IMG/VR virus record: IMGVR_UViG_3300032236_001613
Span: 248,001-312,000 of that record
Direction: 5' to 3' (one strand)
DNA length: 64,000 nt
From: a virus
Below are positions 8,194 to 16,001 of the stretch, in pieces. Position 1 is the stretch's first letter, and each line of letters starts with the position of its first letter. A model generated the notes under the pieces. That model ran no database searches, was not told where the DNA came from, and worked only from the letters and a program-made list of their open reading frames with translations. The translations under genes were made by a program, and so were the position numbers.

Positions 8194-9034
8194 AGTAGCA
8201 GAATTATTTTACAGTATTCAAGGAGAAGGAAGGTACATGGGAGTACCTTCTATCTTCTTACGTACATTTGGATGCAATTTTCAATGTTCGGGTTTTGGAA
8301 TGCCTAAAGGCGAACGCAGTACAGAAGCTGTTAACATAGATCCTAGTAAATATAAGTCTTATGGCGAGTTGCCATTGGTTAGTACAGGCTGCGACAGTTA
8401 TGCTAGCTGGGATACAAGATTCAAAAACCTTAGTCCTATGCTGACTACAGATAGCATTGCTGAACAAATTGTTGAACTATTACCATATGGTGAATGGCGA
8501 GACGAGCATTTGGTTATTACTGGTGGAGAACCTTTACTAGGATGGCAACGTGCTTATCCAGATTTGTTGAATCATCCTAAGATGAAAAATTTGAAAGAAA
8601 TCACTTTTGAAACAAATGGTACACAAGAACTACATCCAGATTTTAAACAATATCTTAAAGAATGGAATCAGGCTCAATGGCCTCATGGCGGATCTGGAGA
8701 GATTACATTTAGCGTTAGTGCAAAATTAAGTTGCAGCGGTGAATCAAGAGCAGAAGCAATTAAACCAGAAATCGTTTGCGTGTACGAAGAATTTGGTTAT
8801 ACCTATCTTAAATTTGTTGTTGCGACCGATGATGATGCCGAAGAAGCAATTAATACAACAAAGATATATCGAGATGCAGGATTCAAAGGTCCAGTATATC
8901 TAATGCCTGTAGGCGGAGTAGAGAGTGTATACTCACTAAATAATCGCCGTGTTGCTGAATTAGCAATGCGCAATGGTCTAAGGTACAGCGATAGACTTCA
9001 AGTGCCGTTGTTTAAAAATGCATGGGGAACATGA
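8180..9034 (+). CDS. queE: 7-carboxy-7-deazaguanine synthase QueE (radical SAM, split Cys motif)
   Basis: 284 aa, converts 6-carboxytetrahydropterin to 7-carboxy-7-deazaguanine with SAM and a 4Fe-4S cluster. The N-terminus (ELFYSIQGEGRYMGVPSIFLRTFGCN) is typical of QueE. Instead of CxxxCxxCD, C32 and C36 are followed by SGFGMPKG and about 34 inserted residues before C71 in TGCDSYASWD, which matches the third-Cys context WCDS..W of normal QueE. The glycine-rich SAM motif VITGGEPLLGW lies near residue 111. ATG 8180 is preceded by a GGTAAAGGAAATT ribosome site inside the HIT gene. No QueC is visible in the window. Confidence 0.88.
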   Translation: MSKIKVAELFYSIQGEGRYMGVPSIFLRTFGCNFQCSGFGMPKGERSTEAVNIDPSKYKSYGELPLVSTGCDSYASWDTRFKNLSPMLTTDSIAEQIVELLPYGEWRDEHLVITGGEPLLGWQRAYPDLLNHPKMKNLKEITFETNGTQELHPDFKQYLKEWNQAQWPHGGSGEITFSVSAKLSCSGESRAEAIKPEIVCVYEEFGYTYLKFVVATDDDAEEAINTTKIYRDAGFKGPVYLMPVGGVESVYSLNNRRVAELAMRNGLRYSDRLQVPLFKNAWGT

Positions 9035-9513
9035 TGAATAAATTTATTAAAAAAGTTTTAGGCATTGACAAGCTAGAAGCTGCTACTTTAGAAGCGGCTA
9101 GGCTTGCAGCTGAAGCAGAAAGTAAAGCTCAAGAACTTGTTGCTAAAGCAGAAGCTGCTAAAATTGCAGCCGATGCAGCAGAAAATGAAAGAAAAGAACA
9201 GCAGCGTTTGGCCAAATTAACTCCTAAAGAAACTGCTACAGAAAAGAAAGAACCTTATTTTGAAGTAGTAGGATTTCATACTAATCCAGAAAATCCACGT
9301 TTTGGCTTTTGGGAACTTGACTGGAACGACTATAAAGTAGTAGAATTAAAGTCGTTAGGATATTACGGTGAAACAGACGAAGAAGTAGTTGATCAATGGT
9401 TCACCGAAATATGTAGAGAATCAGGAGCAGCAGTCGGAGCCAATATGGAACGACGTGCTATGGGTTTTATTGACGTTAAAAATATCGGCAACGGTCGATC
9501 AGAGGTAAGTTAA
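9031..9513 (+). CDS. Conserved phage protein with Ala-rich coiled coil, unknown
   Basis: 160 aa. Residues about 10-70 form an alanine/glutamate-rich helix (repeats such as LEAARLAAEAESKAQ), a likely coiled coil. Residues about 80-160 form a separate tryptophan- and aromatic-rich domain (FEVVGFHTNPENPRFGFWELDW; EEVVDQWFTEICRE). This second domain looks like one I associate with unknown proteins of marine T4-like phages. The start overlaps the queE stop (ATGA) and the stop overlaps the RNase H start. No function can be stated; it may be an oligomeric accessory protein. Confidence 0.75.
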   Translation: MMNKFIKKVLGIDKLEAATLEAARLAAEAESKAQELVAKAEAAKIAADAAENERKEQQRLAKLTPKETATEKKEPYFEVVGFHTNPENPRFGFWELDWNDYKVVELKSLGYYGETDEEVVDQWFTEICRESGAAVGANMERRAMGFIDVKNIGNGRSEVS

Positions 9514-10511
9514 TGACGTACATTTTAGTTGATACTGCAAATACTTTTTTTCGTGCAAGACATGTTGTACGTGGAAATCTCGAAGAAAAAGTAGGTCTCA
9601 GTCTCCATACAATCTTAACTAGTATTAAGAAAGCGTGGAAGGACTTTGACGGAAAACATGTTGTATTTTGCCTTGAAGGACGCAGTTGGCGTAAGGATTT
9701 TTACGAACCTTACAAACGTCAGCGGGCAGAGGCAAAAGCAGCATTATCTCCTGCTGAAGTAGAGGAAGATCGTGTTTTTTGGGAAACGTTTGATCAGTTT
9801 AAAGAATTCGTGCGAGATATGACAAACTGTACTGTGTTACAGCATCCTCAGCTTGAAGCCGATGATTTGATTGCAGGTTGGATACAAAATCATCCTAACG
9901 ACCAGCATGTTATTATTTCGACCGACGGAGATTTTGCACAACTAATTTCTCCAACTGTGCGCCAGTATAATGGAGTGACTGGCGTGACCATTACGCATGA
10001 AGGTTACTTTGATGAATTAGGTCGCCGGGTAGTCGACAAGAAAACTCAACAAGTTAAGCCTGCTCCTGATCCTCAGTGGCTCTTATTTGAAAAGTGCATG
10101 CGCGGAGATACTAGTGACAATGTCTTTAGTGCGTATCCAGGAGTGCGTACTAAGGGTACTAAAACTAAAGTCGGCTTACAGGAAGCATACGAAGATCGTA
10201 AGAGTAAAGGATATAACTGGAATAATCTTATGCTACAGCGTTGGTTAGATCATAATGGAGTTGAACACAAAGTTATTGATGATTATCAACGTAATGTAAC
10301 ACTCTGTGATTTAACTGCACAACCAGTTAATATTAAAGAGATAATTAATCAAACTATTAACGAAGCTAAAACATCTAACAAAGATATTAATCAAGTTGGC
10401 ATTCGTTTAATGAAGTTTTGTGGACGTTTTGAACTAAACAAGATTTCCGAACAGATTCAAGGATATGCTGCTCCATTAAATGCAAGGTACGTATATGACA
10501 ACAACGGCTAA
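9513..10511 (+). CDS. rnh: RNase H / 5'-3' exonuclease (FEN family)
   Basis: 332 aa, removes RNA primers and flaps on the lagging strand. FEN-family acidic motifs are visible: ILVDTAN at the N-terminus (D7), FCLEGRSWRKDFYEPYKRQR (about 50-70), LEADDLIAGW (about 114-123), ISTDGDFAQLI (about 131-141) and the helix-hairpin-helix-like CMRGDTSDNVFSAYPGVRTKG (about 193-213). Length matches T4 Rnh (305 aa). It belongs to the same overlapping run as the polymerase and clamp, consistent with a replication role. Confidence 0.9.
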   Translation: MTYILVDTANTFFRARHVVRGNLEEKVGLSLHTILTSIKKAWKDFDGKHVVFCLEGRSWRKDFYEPYKRQRAEAKAALSPAEVEEDRVFWETFDQFKEFVRDMTNCTVLQHPQLEADDLIAGWIQNHPNDQHVIISTDGDFAQLISPTVRQYNGVTGVTITHEGYFDELGRRVVDKKTQQVKPAPDPQWLLFEKCMRGDTSDNVFSAYPGVRTKGTKTKVGLQEAYEDRKSKGYNWNNLMLQRWLDHNGVEHKVIDDYQRNVTLCDLTAQPVNIKEIINQTINEAKTSNKDINQVGIRLMKFCGRFELNKISEQIQGYAAPLNARYVYDNNG

Positions 10512-10974
10512 GGTATTAGTTCCAAATAAAACGTGGATTTTACAAAATCAAGGTACTAAAATTGGAACTTTGAATAAAGAAAAGAAAGGGTATGCTTTTT
10601 TCAAAAAAGGCGAAAAAATCGAGTTAGGTAATCTAAACGAAGTTAAAGAAACGTTTGGTACTGATGTAGTAAAAGATGCTATTAATAATCTTAAGAATAC
10701 ATCGTTTATTGATCCAAAAGTAATTTATGATTACCCTTGCAAAACTAAACCTTATAATCCGGTTTTTAACATAAGAAAGCGATTACCAATTTATGCAAAA
10801 AGCTCCAAGAGTAAAAGTTTATATTGCGCTGGTTATTATCTAATTAAATTTAGAAAAGGGTGGACAAAAGCATTTTGTCCAAAACTTATTACATTAGAAA
10901 GATATCCATTTTTAGGTCCATTTAAAACTGAAGACGAGATGAAAAATATGCTTGCTACGGTGAATAAAGAATGA
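10495..10974 (+). CDS. Uncharacterised basic phage protein
   Basis: 159 aa, lysine-rich. Starts at ATG 10495 inside the end of rnh (17-nt overlap); a further upstream ATG at 10480 is possible but lacks a ribosome site. The N-terminus (VLVPNKTWILQNQGTKIGTLNKEKKGYAFF) suggests a small beta domain; the second half has a block with basic and Cys residues (KSLYCAGYYLIKFRKGWTKAFCPKL). No recognised family. Could be nucleic-acid binding by its charge, but that is weak evidence. Confidence 0.7.
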   Translation: MTTTAKVLVPNKTWILQNQGTKIGTLNKEKKGYAFFKKGEKIELGNLNEVKETFGTDVVKDAINNLKNTSFIDPKVIYDYPCKTKPYNPVFNIRKRLPIYAKSSKSKSLYCAGYYLIKFRKGWTKAFCPKLITLERYPFLGPFKTEDEMKNMLATVNKE

Positions 10975-11195
10975 AACCTTTAAACACTCTTCCTATAGAA
11001 AATTTCTTAGATAAGGCAAAAGTAGCACTTAAAACTAATCAAAAAACCTTCAATATGGACATTAAAGATGTACAATCTTTATACGATAGCCTAGCTATTG
11101 TTATGACTAGAATCGCAGGTACTTTAGATGAGAGATCCCAAACTCAACAGGTAGAAACTATTTCTATTAAAATGGACGGTGGTGGTTTTAGGTAA
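10971..11195 (+). CDS. Small uncharacterised protein
   Basis: 74 aa, mostly helical by composition (IENFLDKAKVALKTNQKTFNMDIKDVQSLYDSLAIVMTRIAG in pieces), ending in a Gly-rich tail. ATG overlaps the preceding stop (ATGA), which supports it as a real, co-translated gene. No family recognised. Confidence 0.6.
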   Translation: MKPLNTLPIENFLDKAKVALKTNQKTFNMDIKDVQSLYDSLAIVMTRIAGTLDERSQTQQVETISIKMDGGGFR

Positions 11196-11202
11196 ATTTT
11201 AA

Positions 11203-11210
11203 GATAAATA
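11203..11210 (+). promoter_or_regulatory. Late-type box GATAAATA, 5 nt before a start codon
   Basis: GATAAATA resembles the T4 late promoter element TATAAATA. It ends 5 nt before the ATG at 11216. In T4 the box covers about -13 to -6, so the predicted transcript would begin at the ATG itself. No Shine-Dalgarno sequence is present in this gap. Confidence 0.5.
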
Positions 11211-11215
11211 ATTAT

Positions 11216-11542
11216 ATGTCGACATATTCGGCATATAATTATATGAGTCGCCCAAAACCTAATGTTTTATTAGAAATTACAAATAAAAAAACTTATAAAA
11301 CCGAACAAGTTTTAGAAGCAGAGGCTATTTGGGCAGTCTTTTATAAAGATAAACCTGTTAATCTTAAAACCAGTTCGATTGTAGCCCAACAACTAGGTCC
11401 AAAGTATAAAAAAGTATCTTTTTCTAATGCCGGTCATGCACATAATCTTGCAGAAAAACTAAACAAGTTGTATAATTGCGAAGATTTTTCAGTATACAAA
11501 CTAACTACAGGTCAAAAGATTTCGGATGGATATAAAACATAA
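11216..11542 (+). CDS. Small uncharacterised protein
   Basis: 108 aa, basic, no membrane segment. ATG 11216 follows a GATAAATA box by 5 nt; a second ATG at 11243 (MSRPKPN) is an alternative. The body (VLEAEAIWAVFYKDKPVNLKT ... AGHAHNLAEKLNKLYN) looks like a small globular alpha/beta protein. It overlaps the next gene by 17 nt. No family recognised. Confidence 0.6.
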   Translation: MSTYSAYNYMSRPKPNVLLEITNKKTYKTEQVLEAEAIWAVFYKDKPVNLKTSSIVAQQLGPKYKKVSFSNAGHAHNLAEKLNKLYNCEDFSVYKLTTGQKISDGYKT

Positions 11543-11933
11543 GTTAACCGTAGAATTTTTAACCAATTGGCTCGGATATGAGCCAACTGCTTTGGTTATC
11601 GAAAAATATTATCAAAAATGGTGGAAAAACATTAGAGAAAATGGCGAGCGTAGTCTTCGGTTAACATACGATGGTTTTACTTTTTTAAAAAACAACAACC
11701 TTTTAAAATTTTATCAAATTGACGTACTAGATGTTGTTTATACTAGCAAAGTAATGCTTCAACTAGACAAGTATCTAGTTTGTCCTTGGTATTTGTCTAG
11801 TAATAGCACAATATGGGTAAGCAGAGAAAAAACGGCTGTAGAATTAATTTTGTTCGGCGGCGATTTAGTAAAATACGGAAACTCAAAATATCAATCAGAA
11901 CTTATGTCCAAAGAAAATTCATTGACTTTGTAG
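11526..11933 (+). CDS. Uncharacterised protein
   Basis: 135 aa, rich in aromatic residues and Leu (EKYYQKWWKNIRENGERSLRLTYDGFTFLK; VCPWYLSSNSTIWVS). No membrane segment or known motif. It starts within the end of the preceding gene and its last codons contain the -35 box of the promoter for the MoxR gene. No function can be assigned. Confidence 0.65.
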   Translation: MDIKHKLTVEFLTNWLGYEPTALVIEKYYQKWWKNIRENGERSLRLTYDGFTFLKNNNLLKFYQIDVLDVVYTSKVMLQLDKYLVCPWYLSSNSTIWVSREKTAVELILFGGDLVKYGNSKYQSELMSKENSLTL

Positions 11934-11949
11934 CATAAGAGCGTATAAT
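11922..11949 (+). promoter_or_regulatory. Strong sigma70-like promoter before the MoxR gene
   Basis: TTGACT (11922-11927), 16-nt spacer, TATAAT (11944-11949). The -10 is a perfect consensus. The leader to the ATG at 11993 is about 37 nt. It should give the MoxR/VWA pair its own host-polymerase transcription early in infection. Confidence 0.75.
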
Positions 11950-11992
11950 AATCTAGGTAAAGTTGTTACACTAACCATACAGGTATTTTTAT

Positions 11993-13081
11993 ATGGCAGA
12001 AAAAATTTCAGCGAATCGTACCGTTACACCAAACGAAGCCAAAAAGAGCATTCGTAAATGTATTAAAATTAAACGTCCTGTTTTTTTATGGGGCCCGCCA
12101 GGCATCGGCAAGAGCGATATTGTTAAACAAATTGGCAACGAACAGAATCGTGACGTTATTGACGTTCGACTAAGTCTTTGGGAACCTACCGATATTAAAG
12201 GTATTCCTTATTACAATTCTCAACTTAATACTATGAGTTGGGCACCTCCAGCAGAACTTCCAACTGATCCAAATAGTACTGCTATTTTATTCTTAGATGA
12301 GCTTAATTCAGCGGCACCTGCAACGCAAGCTGCAGCTTATCAGTTGGTGTTGAATCGTCGTGTTGGCACTTACCGTTTGCCTGATGGTGTCAGTATCGTG
12401 GCTGCAGGCAACCGTGAAACAGATAAAGGTGTTACTTATCGTATGCCAGCTCCGTTGGCGAATCGTTTCCTTCATCTTGAACTTTCAACTGATTTTGAAG
12501 ATTGGCTCAAATGGGCAACTGACAATATGATCCACGAACAAGTTGTTGGCTATGTTAGCTTTGCTAAACAGGATCTTTACAACTTTGATCCTAAGAGCCC
12601 GAGCCGTAGTTTTGCAACTCCTCGCTCATGGAGCTTTGTAAGCGATTTGCTTACCGATGACGACCTTGAAGATGATACACTAATGGATCTTGTATCAGGA
12701 GCTATTGGAGAAGGACTTGCACACAAATTTATGGCGCATCGTAAAGTTGCTAAACAAATGCCTAACCCAGAAGATATTCTTTCTGGTAAGATTACAAAAT
12801 GCTCAATTAAAGAAATTAGTGCAATGTATTCATTAGGTATTAGTCTCTGCTACGAGCTCAAAGGAGCTGCAGATAAAAAAGCTAAAAATTGGGATGCACT
12901 TGCTGATAATTACTTCCGCTTTTTGATGGATAACTTTCCTACGGAACTTACAGTTATGTCAGCTAAGATTGCATTGACTAATTACAATCTTCCATTTGAT
13001 ACTAGTAAACTTAAAAACTTTGACGAATTCCATGAAAAATACGGTAAGTATATTCTTACTGCAATGGACCAAGCGTTTTGA
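11993..13081 (+). CDS. MoxR-type AAA+ ATPase
   Basis: 362 aa. Walker A GPPGIGKS at 34-41 (K40), Walker B AILFLDEL at about 95-102, sensor-1 region VAAGNRETD near 136, and the NRF motif (LANRFLHLEL) near 154 carrying the probable Arg finger. MoxR ATPases act with VWA-domain partners to remodel or activate protein targets. The next gene encodes such a partner. It has its own near-consensus sigma70-like promoter. T4 itself has no equivalent that I recognise. The target complex is unknown. Confidence 0.9.
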   Translation: MAEKISANRTVTPNEAKKSIRKCIKIKRPVFLWGPPGIGKSDIVKQIGNEQNRDVIDVRLSLWEPTDIKGIPYYNSQLNTMSWAPPAELPTDPNSTAILFLDELNSAAPATQAAAYQLVLNRRVGTYRLPDGVSIVAAGNRETDKGVTYRMPAPLANRFLHLELSTDFEDWLKWATDNMIHEQVVGYVSFAKQDLYNFDPKSPSRSFATPRSWSFVSDLLTDDDLEDDTLMDLVSGAIGEGLAHKFMAHRKVAKQMPNPEDILSGKITKCSIKEISAMYSLGISLCYELKGAADKKAKNWDALADNYFRFLMDNFPTELTVMSAKIALTNYNLPFDTSKLKNFDEFHEKYGKYILTAMDQAF

Positions 13082-13085
13082 TTTG

Positions 13086-13103
13086 TGGGCCCGCAAGGGC
13101 CCA
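13086..13103 (+). other. GC-rich hairpin between MoxR and VWA genes
   Basis: A perfect 7-bp stem (TGGGCCC/GGGCCCA) closed by a GCAA tetraloop lies 4 nt after the MoxR stop. It is not followed by a T-run, so it is more likely an mRNA-stabilising or processing hairpin, or a weak attenuator, than a full terminator. Confidence 0.6.
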
Positions 13104-13124
13104 TCTTAATTAAGGAAAAATGTA

Positions 13125-14387
13125 ATGTCAAGTACCGTTATTAAAGATAAAAAAAATAAAAAACCTATTAAAGTTAAAGAATATTCACAGGCTGAAAAAA
13201 ATAAAATAGTCGAAAAACTTGTTGGGGCACGTATTGCATTGTTGCTTAAACATCCGTTTTTTGGCAATATGGCCACACGTCTCACTCTTATCGATGCTAG
13301 CGAATGGTGTCCGACTTTAGCAACCGATGGCCGTAACTTTTATTATAATAACGATTTTGTAAATAAACTCAAACCCAAAGAAGCTGAGTTCGGGTTTGCT
13401 CACGAAGTATTACATAATGTGTTCGACCACATCGGACGTCGTGGTGATCGAGATCCTGAATTATCAAATATTGCTGCCGACTTTGCTGTTAATCAAATAC
13501 TTAAAGATGAAAAAATCGGCGAAGTTCCTAATTTTATTAAAATCTTTCAGGATAACAAATATCGTAGTTGGAGCTACGAAGAAATCTATGAAGATCTAAA
13601 AAAACGCTGCAAAACTATTAATTTGTCTGATCTTGGTGAATTACTTGACGAACACCTTGACGGTGAAGGTGATTCCGAATCCGACGATGATGGCGAAAAA
13701 ATTGACGGCAACGGCAAAGGACGCCCGCGATTTACTGCTGAAGAACGCAAAAAAATCAGAGATGAAATTAAAGAAGCTATGCTTGCTGCTGCACAAGCTG
13801 CAGGCGCAGATAACACACCAGCAGGCATTCAACGAATGATCGGTGATTTTACTGCTCCTAAAATGGATTGGAGAGAATTGCTTCGTTTAAACATTCAAAG
13901 CATTATTAAAAATAATTTTAGTTTTGCTCGTCCTAATCGTAAAAGCCAACAGTGTGGTGCTGTACTTCCTGGTCTTCTTAACGAAGAAACAGTTGATGTG
14001 TGCGTTGCAATTGATATGAGCGGTAGTATTACTAATGCTCAAGCAAAAGATATGCTTAGTGAAGTTAAAGGTATTATGGATGAATATGTTGATTTTAAAT
14101 TAACTGTTTGGACTTTTGATACTAAAGTTTACAACATGCAAATTTTTACTAACGATAATGCTGACGATATTGCATCATACGTTCCTATGGGCGGTGGCGG
14201 CACGTCTTTTGAGTGCAATTGGGATTTTATGAAGGATAACGAAATCGAGCCTAAACGTTTTGTTATGTTTACCGACGGATATCCTTGCGGTGGTTGGGGA
14301 GATGAAGATTATTGTGAAACTTTGTTTATCATTCACGGTACCGAAAGTATTACTGCTCCGTTTGGACAAACTGCTTATTATAAATAA
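13125..14387 (+). CDS. VWA protein with metallopeptidase-like domain, MoxR partner
   Basis: 420 aa with two parts. The N-terminal domain has FAHEVLHNVFDH (HExxH-like at about 92-96, with a further His at +5) followed by IAADFAVNQIL, matching the putative metallopeptidase domain that precedes VWA-like domains in bacterial MoxR partners. A charged Asp/Glu-Gly linker spans about 165-205. The C-terminal VWA-like domain has an intact MIDAS start DMSGS (297-301) and FTDGYP near 383. It pairs with the upstream AAA+ ATPase, as in RavA-ViaA-like systems. Whether it is proteolytically active is not known. The end overlaps a late-type box. Confidence 0.85.
   Translation: MSSTVIKDKKNKKPIKVKEYSQAEKNKIVEKLVGARIALLLKHPFFGNMATRLTLIDASEWCPTLATDGRNFYYNNDFVNKLKPKEAEFGFAHEVLHNVFDHIGRRGDRDPELSNIAADFAVNQILKDEKIGEVPNFIKIFQDNKYRSWSYEEIYEDLKKRCKTINLSDLGELLDEHLDGEGDSESDDDGEKIDGNGKGRPRFTAEERKKIRDEIKEAMLAAAQAAGADNTPAGIQRMIGDFTAPKMDWRELLRLNIQSIIKNNFSFARPNRKSQQCGAVLPGLLNEETVDVCVAIDMSGSITNAQAKDMLSEVKGIMDEYVDFKLTVWTFDTKVYNMQIFTNDNADDIASYVPMGGGGTSFECNWDFMKDNEIEPKRFVMFTDGYPCGGWGDEDYCETLFIIHGTESITAPFGQTAYYK
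14379..14386 (+). promoter_or_regulatory. Late-type box TATAAATA
   Basis: Exact match to the T4 late consensus, overlapping the stop codon of the VWA gene and 12 nt before the next ATG (14399). Predicted start of transcription about 6 nt after the box, leaving a very short leader. Confidence 0.55.
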
Positions 14388-14398
14388 GTAGGTACAAA

Positions 14399-14680
14399 AT
14401 GGCACTAGCTAACGGAAAAATAAATCCACTCAATCTACTTGGCATGAGGAGATTGAGTTATATTCCGCCTCATTTTGAATCTATTATTATAGAAAATAAA
14501 GGAATCAATATTATAGACCAGTGGATCTACTTTAACTTAAATAGTAGGTATTGCATTAAAACTACTTCTGTATTAAATTCAGAAAGAAAAATAGTAACTG
14601 GTTTAGAGATCGGAATGGAGGATCATAAAGAACTTACTATGTTTAGTTTAGCATGTCCATTTTTACATAAAAATAATTAG
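14399..14680 (+). CDS. Small uncharacterised protein
   Basis: 93 aa, mixed hydrophobic and polar (MRRLSYIPPHFESIIIENKGINIIDQWIYFNLNSRY in pieces), no clear membrane span. It lies behind a TATAAATA box and 8 nt before the next gene. The start is at ATG 14399; an internal ATG (MRRLSYIP) is an alternative. No recognised family. Confidence 0.6.
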   Translation: MALANGKINPLNLLGMRRLSYIPPHFESIIIENKGINIIDQWIYFNLNSRYCIKTTSVLNSERKIVTGLEIGMEDHKELTMFSLACPFLHKNN

Positions 14681-14688
14681 GAGATAAT

Positions 14689-14904
14689 ATGGAAAATACT
14701 ACAGATACAAATCTATCAGTTTTAGATTTAGCTAACATTCGAGATATTCTCGATCTTGCTGCACGACGTGGTGCTTTTGCTGCCGGTGAAATGGTAGCAG
14801 TAGGAACAGTCTTTAATAAGCTTCATGCATTCGTTACTGCAGCGATGCCTCAACAGACTCCGGATGCTGCACCTGCAACAACGGATCAACCTTCGGCAGA
14901 ATAA
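14689..14904 (+). CDS. Small conserved phage protein
   Basis: 71 aa with the helical pattern LSVLDLANIRDILDLAARRGAF then AGEMVAVGTVFNKLHAF and a Pro/Ala/Thr-rich tail. The pattern resembles a short protein common in marine T4-like phages that has no assigned function. AGGAGA ribosome site 6 nt before ATG. Confidence 0.7.
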   Translation: MENTTDTNLSVLDLANIRDILDLAARRGAFAAGEMVAVGTVFNKLHAFVTAAMPQQTPDAAPATTDQPSAE

Positions 14905-14913
14905 GGAAAATTT

Positions 14914-15519
14914 ATGAAACATGTTGGTAAAATGAAAAATAATTCTGCAAGACTAGCAGTAGTCTACAGAACATTACCCGGTGATCCATACAGTGCGCTA
15001 GTTGTCGGAACGCAAGGGTTAGGTGATAGTTATCATGACACATTAATGAATCTTATAGAAAGTCCGGCAGGGCAACAAGCAAATGAACTTGCTGATGTAC
15101 TAGCTACCAGACGTTTTCCAGACGGATCAGTTATGTTAGGATTCTTACATCAAAACAGTCATTTAAAGAAAGTTCCTACTAGCATGGTTCTTATGACTCC
15201 TGACACGCAAACACAAATTCCGCTCGATGAGTTGAATCGCATCATTGCCGAACAAAAAGGTGTTCGTCTAGAGGATCTTGCTGTTAACGACGGTAGTGAA
15301 AAACCTAAAAATACAGCTAAAACTGTAGTAAAAGAAACTACAGATCATACTACTGCTGCTACTGTTCAGGCACCATCACAAGGATTTGATTTGTCGCCAA
15401 CAGAAAAGCGTAGCCGAGCTGATGCTTTATACAAGGAAGCAGCACGGTTACGCAAAGAGGCGGATGCAGAAGATCCACCGAAGAGTAAAAAGAAAGTAGC
15501 TAAAGTCGAGATCGAATGA
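14914..15519 (+). CDS. Conserved phage protein, unknown
   Basis: 201 aa. Residues about 1-115 form a conserved globular domain (MKHVGKMKNNSARLAVVYRTLPGDP; ALVVGTQGLGDSYHDTLMNLIESPAGQQANELADVLATRRFPDG in pieces), typical of an unknown protein family in marine T4-like phages. Residues about 125-201 are a disordered, Thr/Ala/Lys-rich tail. The domain order (folded head, charged tail) would suit a protein-interaction role. Its stop overlaps the DHFR start (ATGA). Confidence 0.72.
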   Translation: MKHVGKMKNNSARLAVVYRTLPGDPYSALVVGTQGLGDSYHDTLMNLIESPAGQQANELADVLATRRFPDGSVMLGFLHQNSHLKKVPTSMVLMTPDTQTQIPLDELNRIIAEQKGVRLEDLAVNDGSEKPKNTAKTVVKETTDHTTAATVQAPSQGFDLSPTEKRSRADALYKEAARLRKEADAEDPPKSKKKVAKVEIE

Positions 15520-16001
15520 TCAAATGTATTGTTGCAGTTGATCAAAATCAAGGCATAGGTTTTAACGGATCTATGCCTTGGCCTACTTTAAAAGAAGATC
15601 TAAGTTGGTTTAAAGAAAAAACATTAGATCACATAGTATTAATGGGGTCGAATACTTACCGTAGTTTAGGTAAAAGTTTACCTAATCGTATTAATGTAGT
15701 AATTAGTTCTCAACTACATCCAAAAGCAGATTTTACATTTACAGATCCTATTGATGCAATCGAAACACTAAAAGAAAGATATAATAAAGATATTTACGTC
15801 ATAGGCGGCCAAAAAATCTATGATAGTTTAAAACATTTAATAGAAGTATTTTATGTTACTGAAATTGATTATCAATACAAATGCGATACTTTTTTTAATT
15901 TAAAGTTTGTAAAAGAAAACTTTAATAATATCGAAGAAATTAAAAAAATTGATAGTACAGAAACAACACCATCTTACACCATAAAAGAATACACAAAATG
16001 A
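15516..16001 (+). CDS. frd: Dihydrofolate reductase
   Basis: 161 aa, reduces dihydrofolate with NADPH. Visible motifs: IVAVDQNQGIGFNGSMPWPTLKEDL with the conserved W and acidic residue, VLMGSNTYRSLGKSLPNRINVVIS (NADPH-binding GxxT-like segment), and YVIGGQKIYDSL near residue 105. It is overlapped end to start with thymidylate synthase, the usual phage pairing, and together they regenerate tetrahydrofolate consumed in dTMP synthesis. Confidence 0.95.
   Translation: MIKCIVAVDQNQGIGFNGSMPWPTLKEDLSWFKEKTLDHIVLMGSNTYRSLGKSLPNRINVVISSQLHPKADFTFTDPIDAIETLKERYNKDIYVIGGQKIYDSLKHLIEVFYVTEIDYQYKCDTFFNLKFVKENFNNIEEIKKIDSTETTPSYTIKEYTK

Noticed and set aside
13086-13103. Rho-independent terminator between MoxR and VWA genes
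   Set aside because: Strong stem but no T-run, and the two genes form a natural pair that should be co-transcribed.
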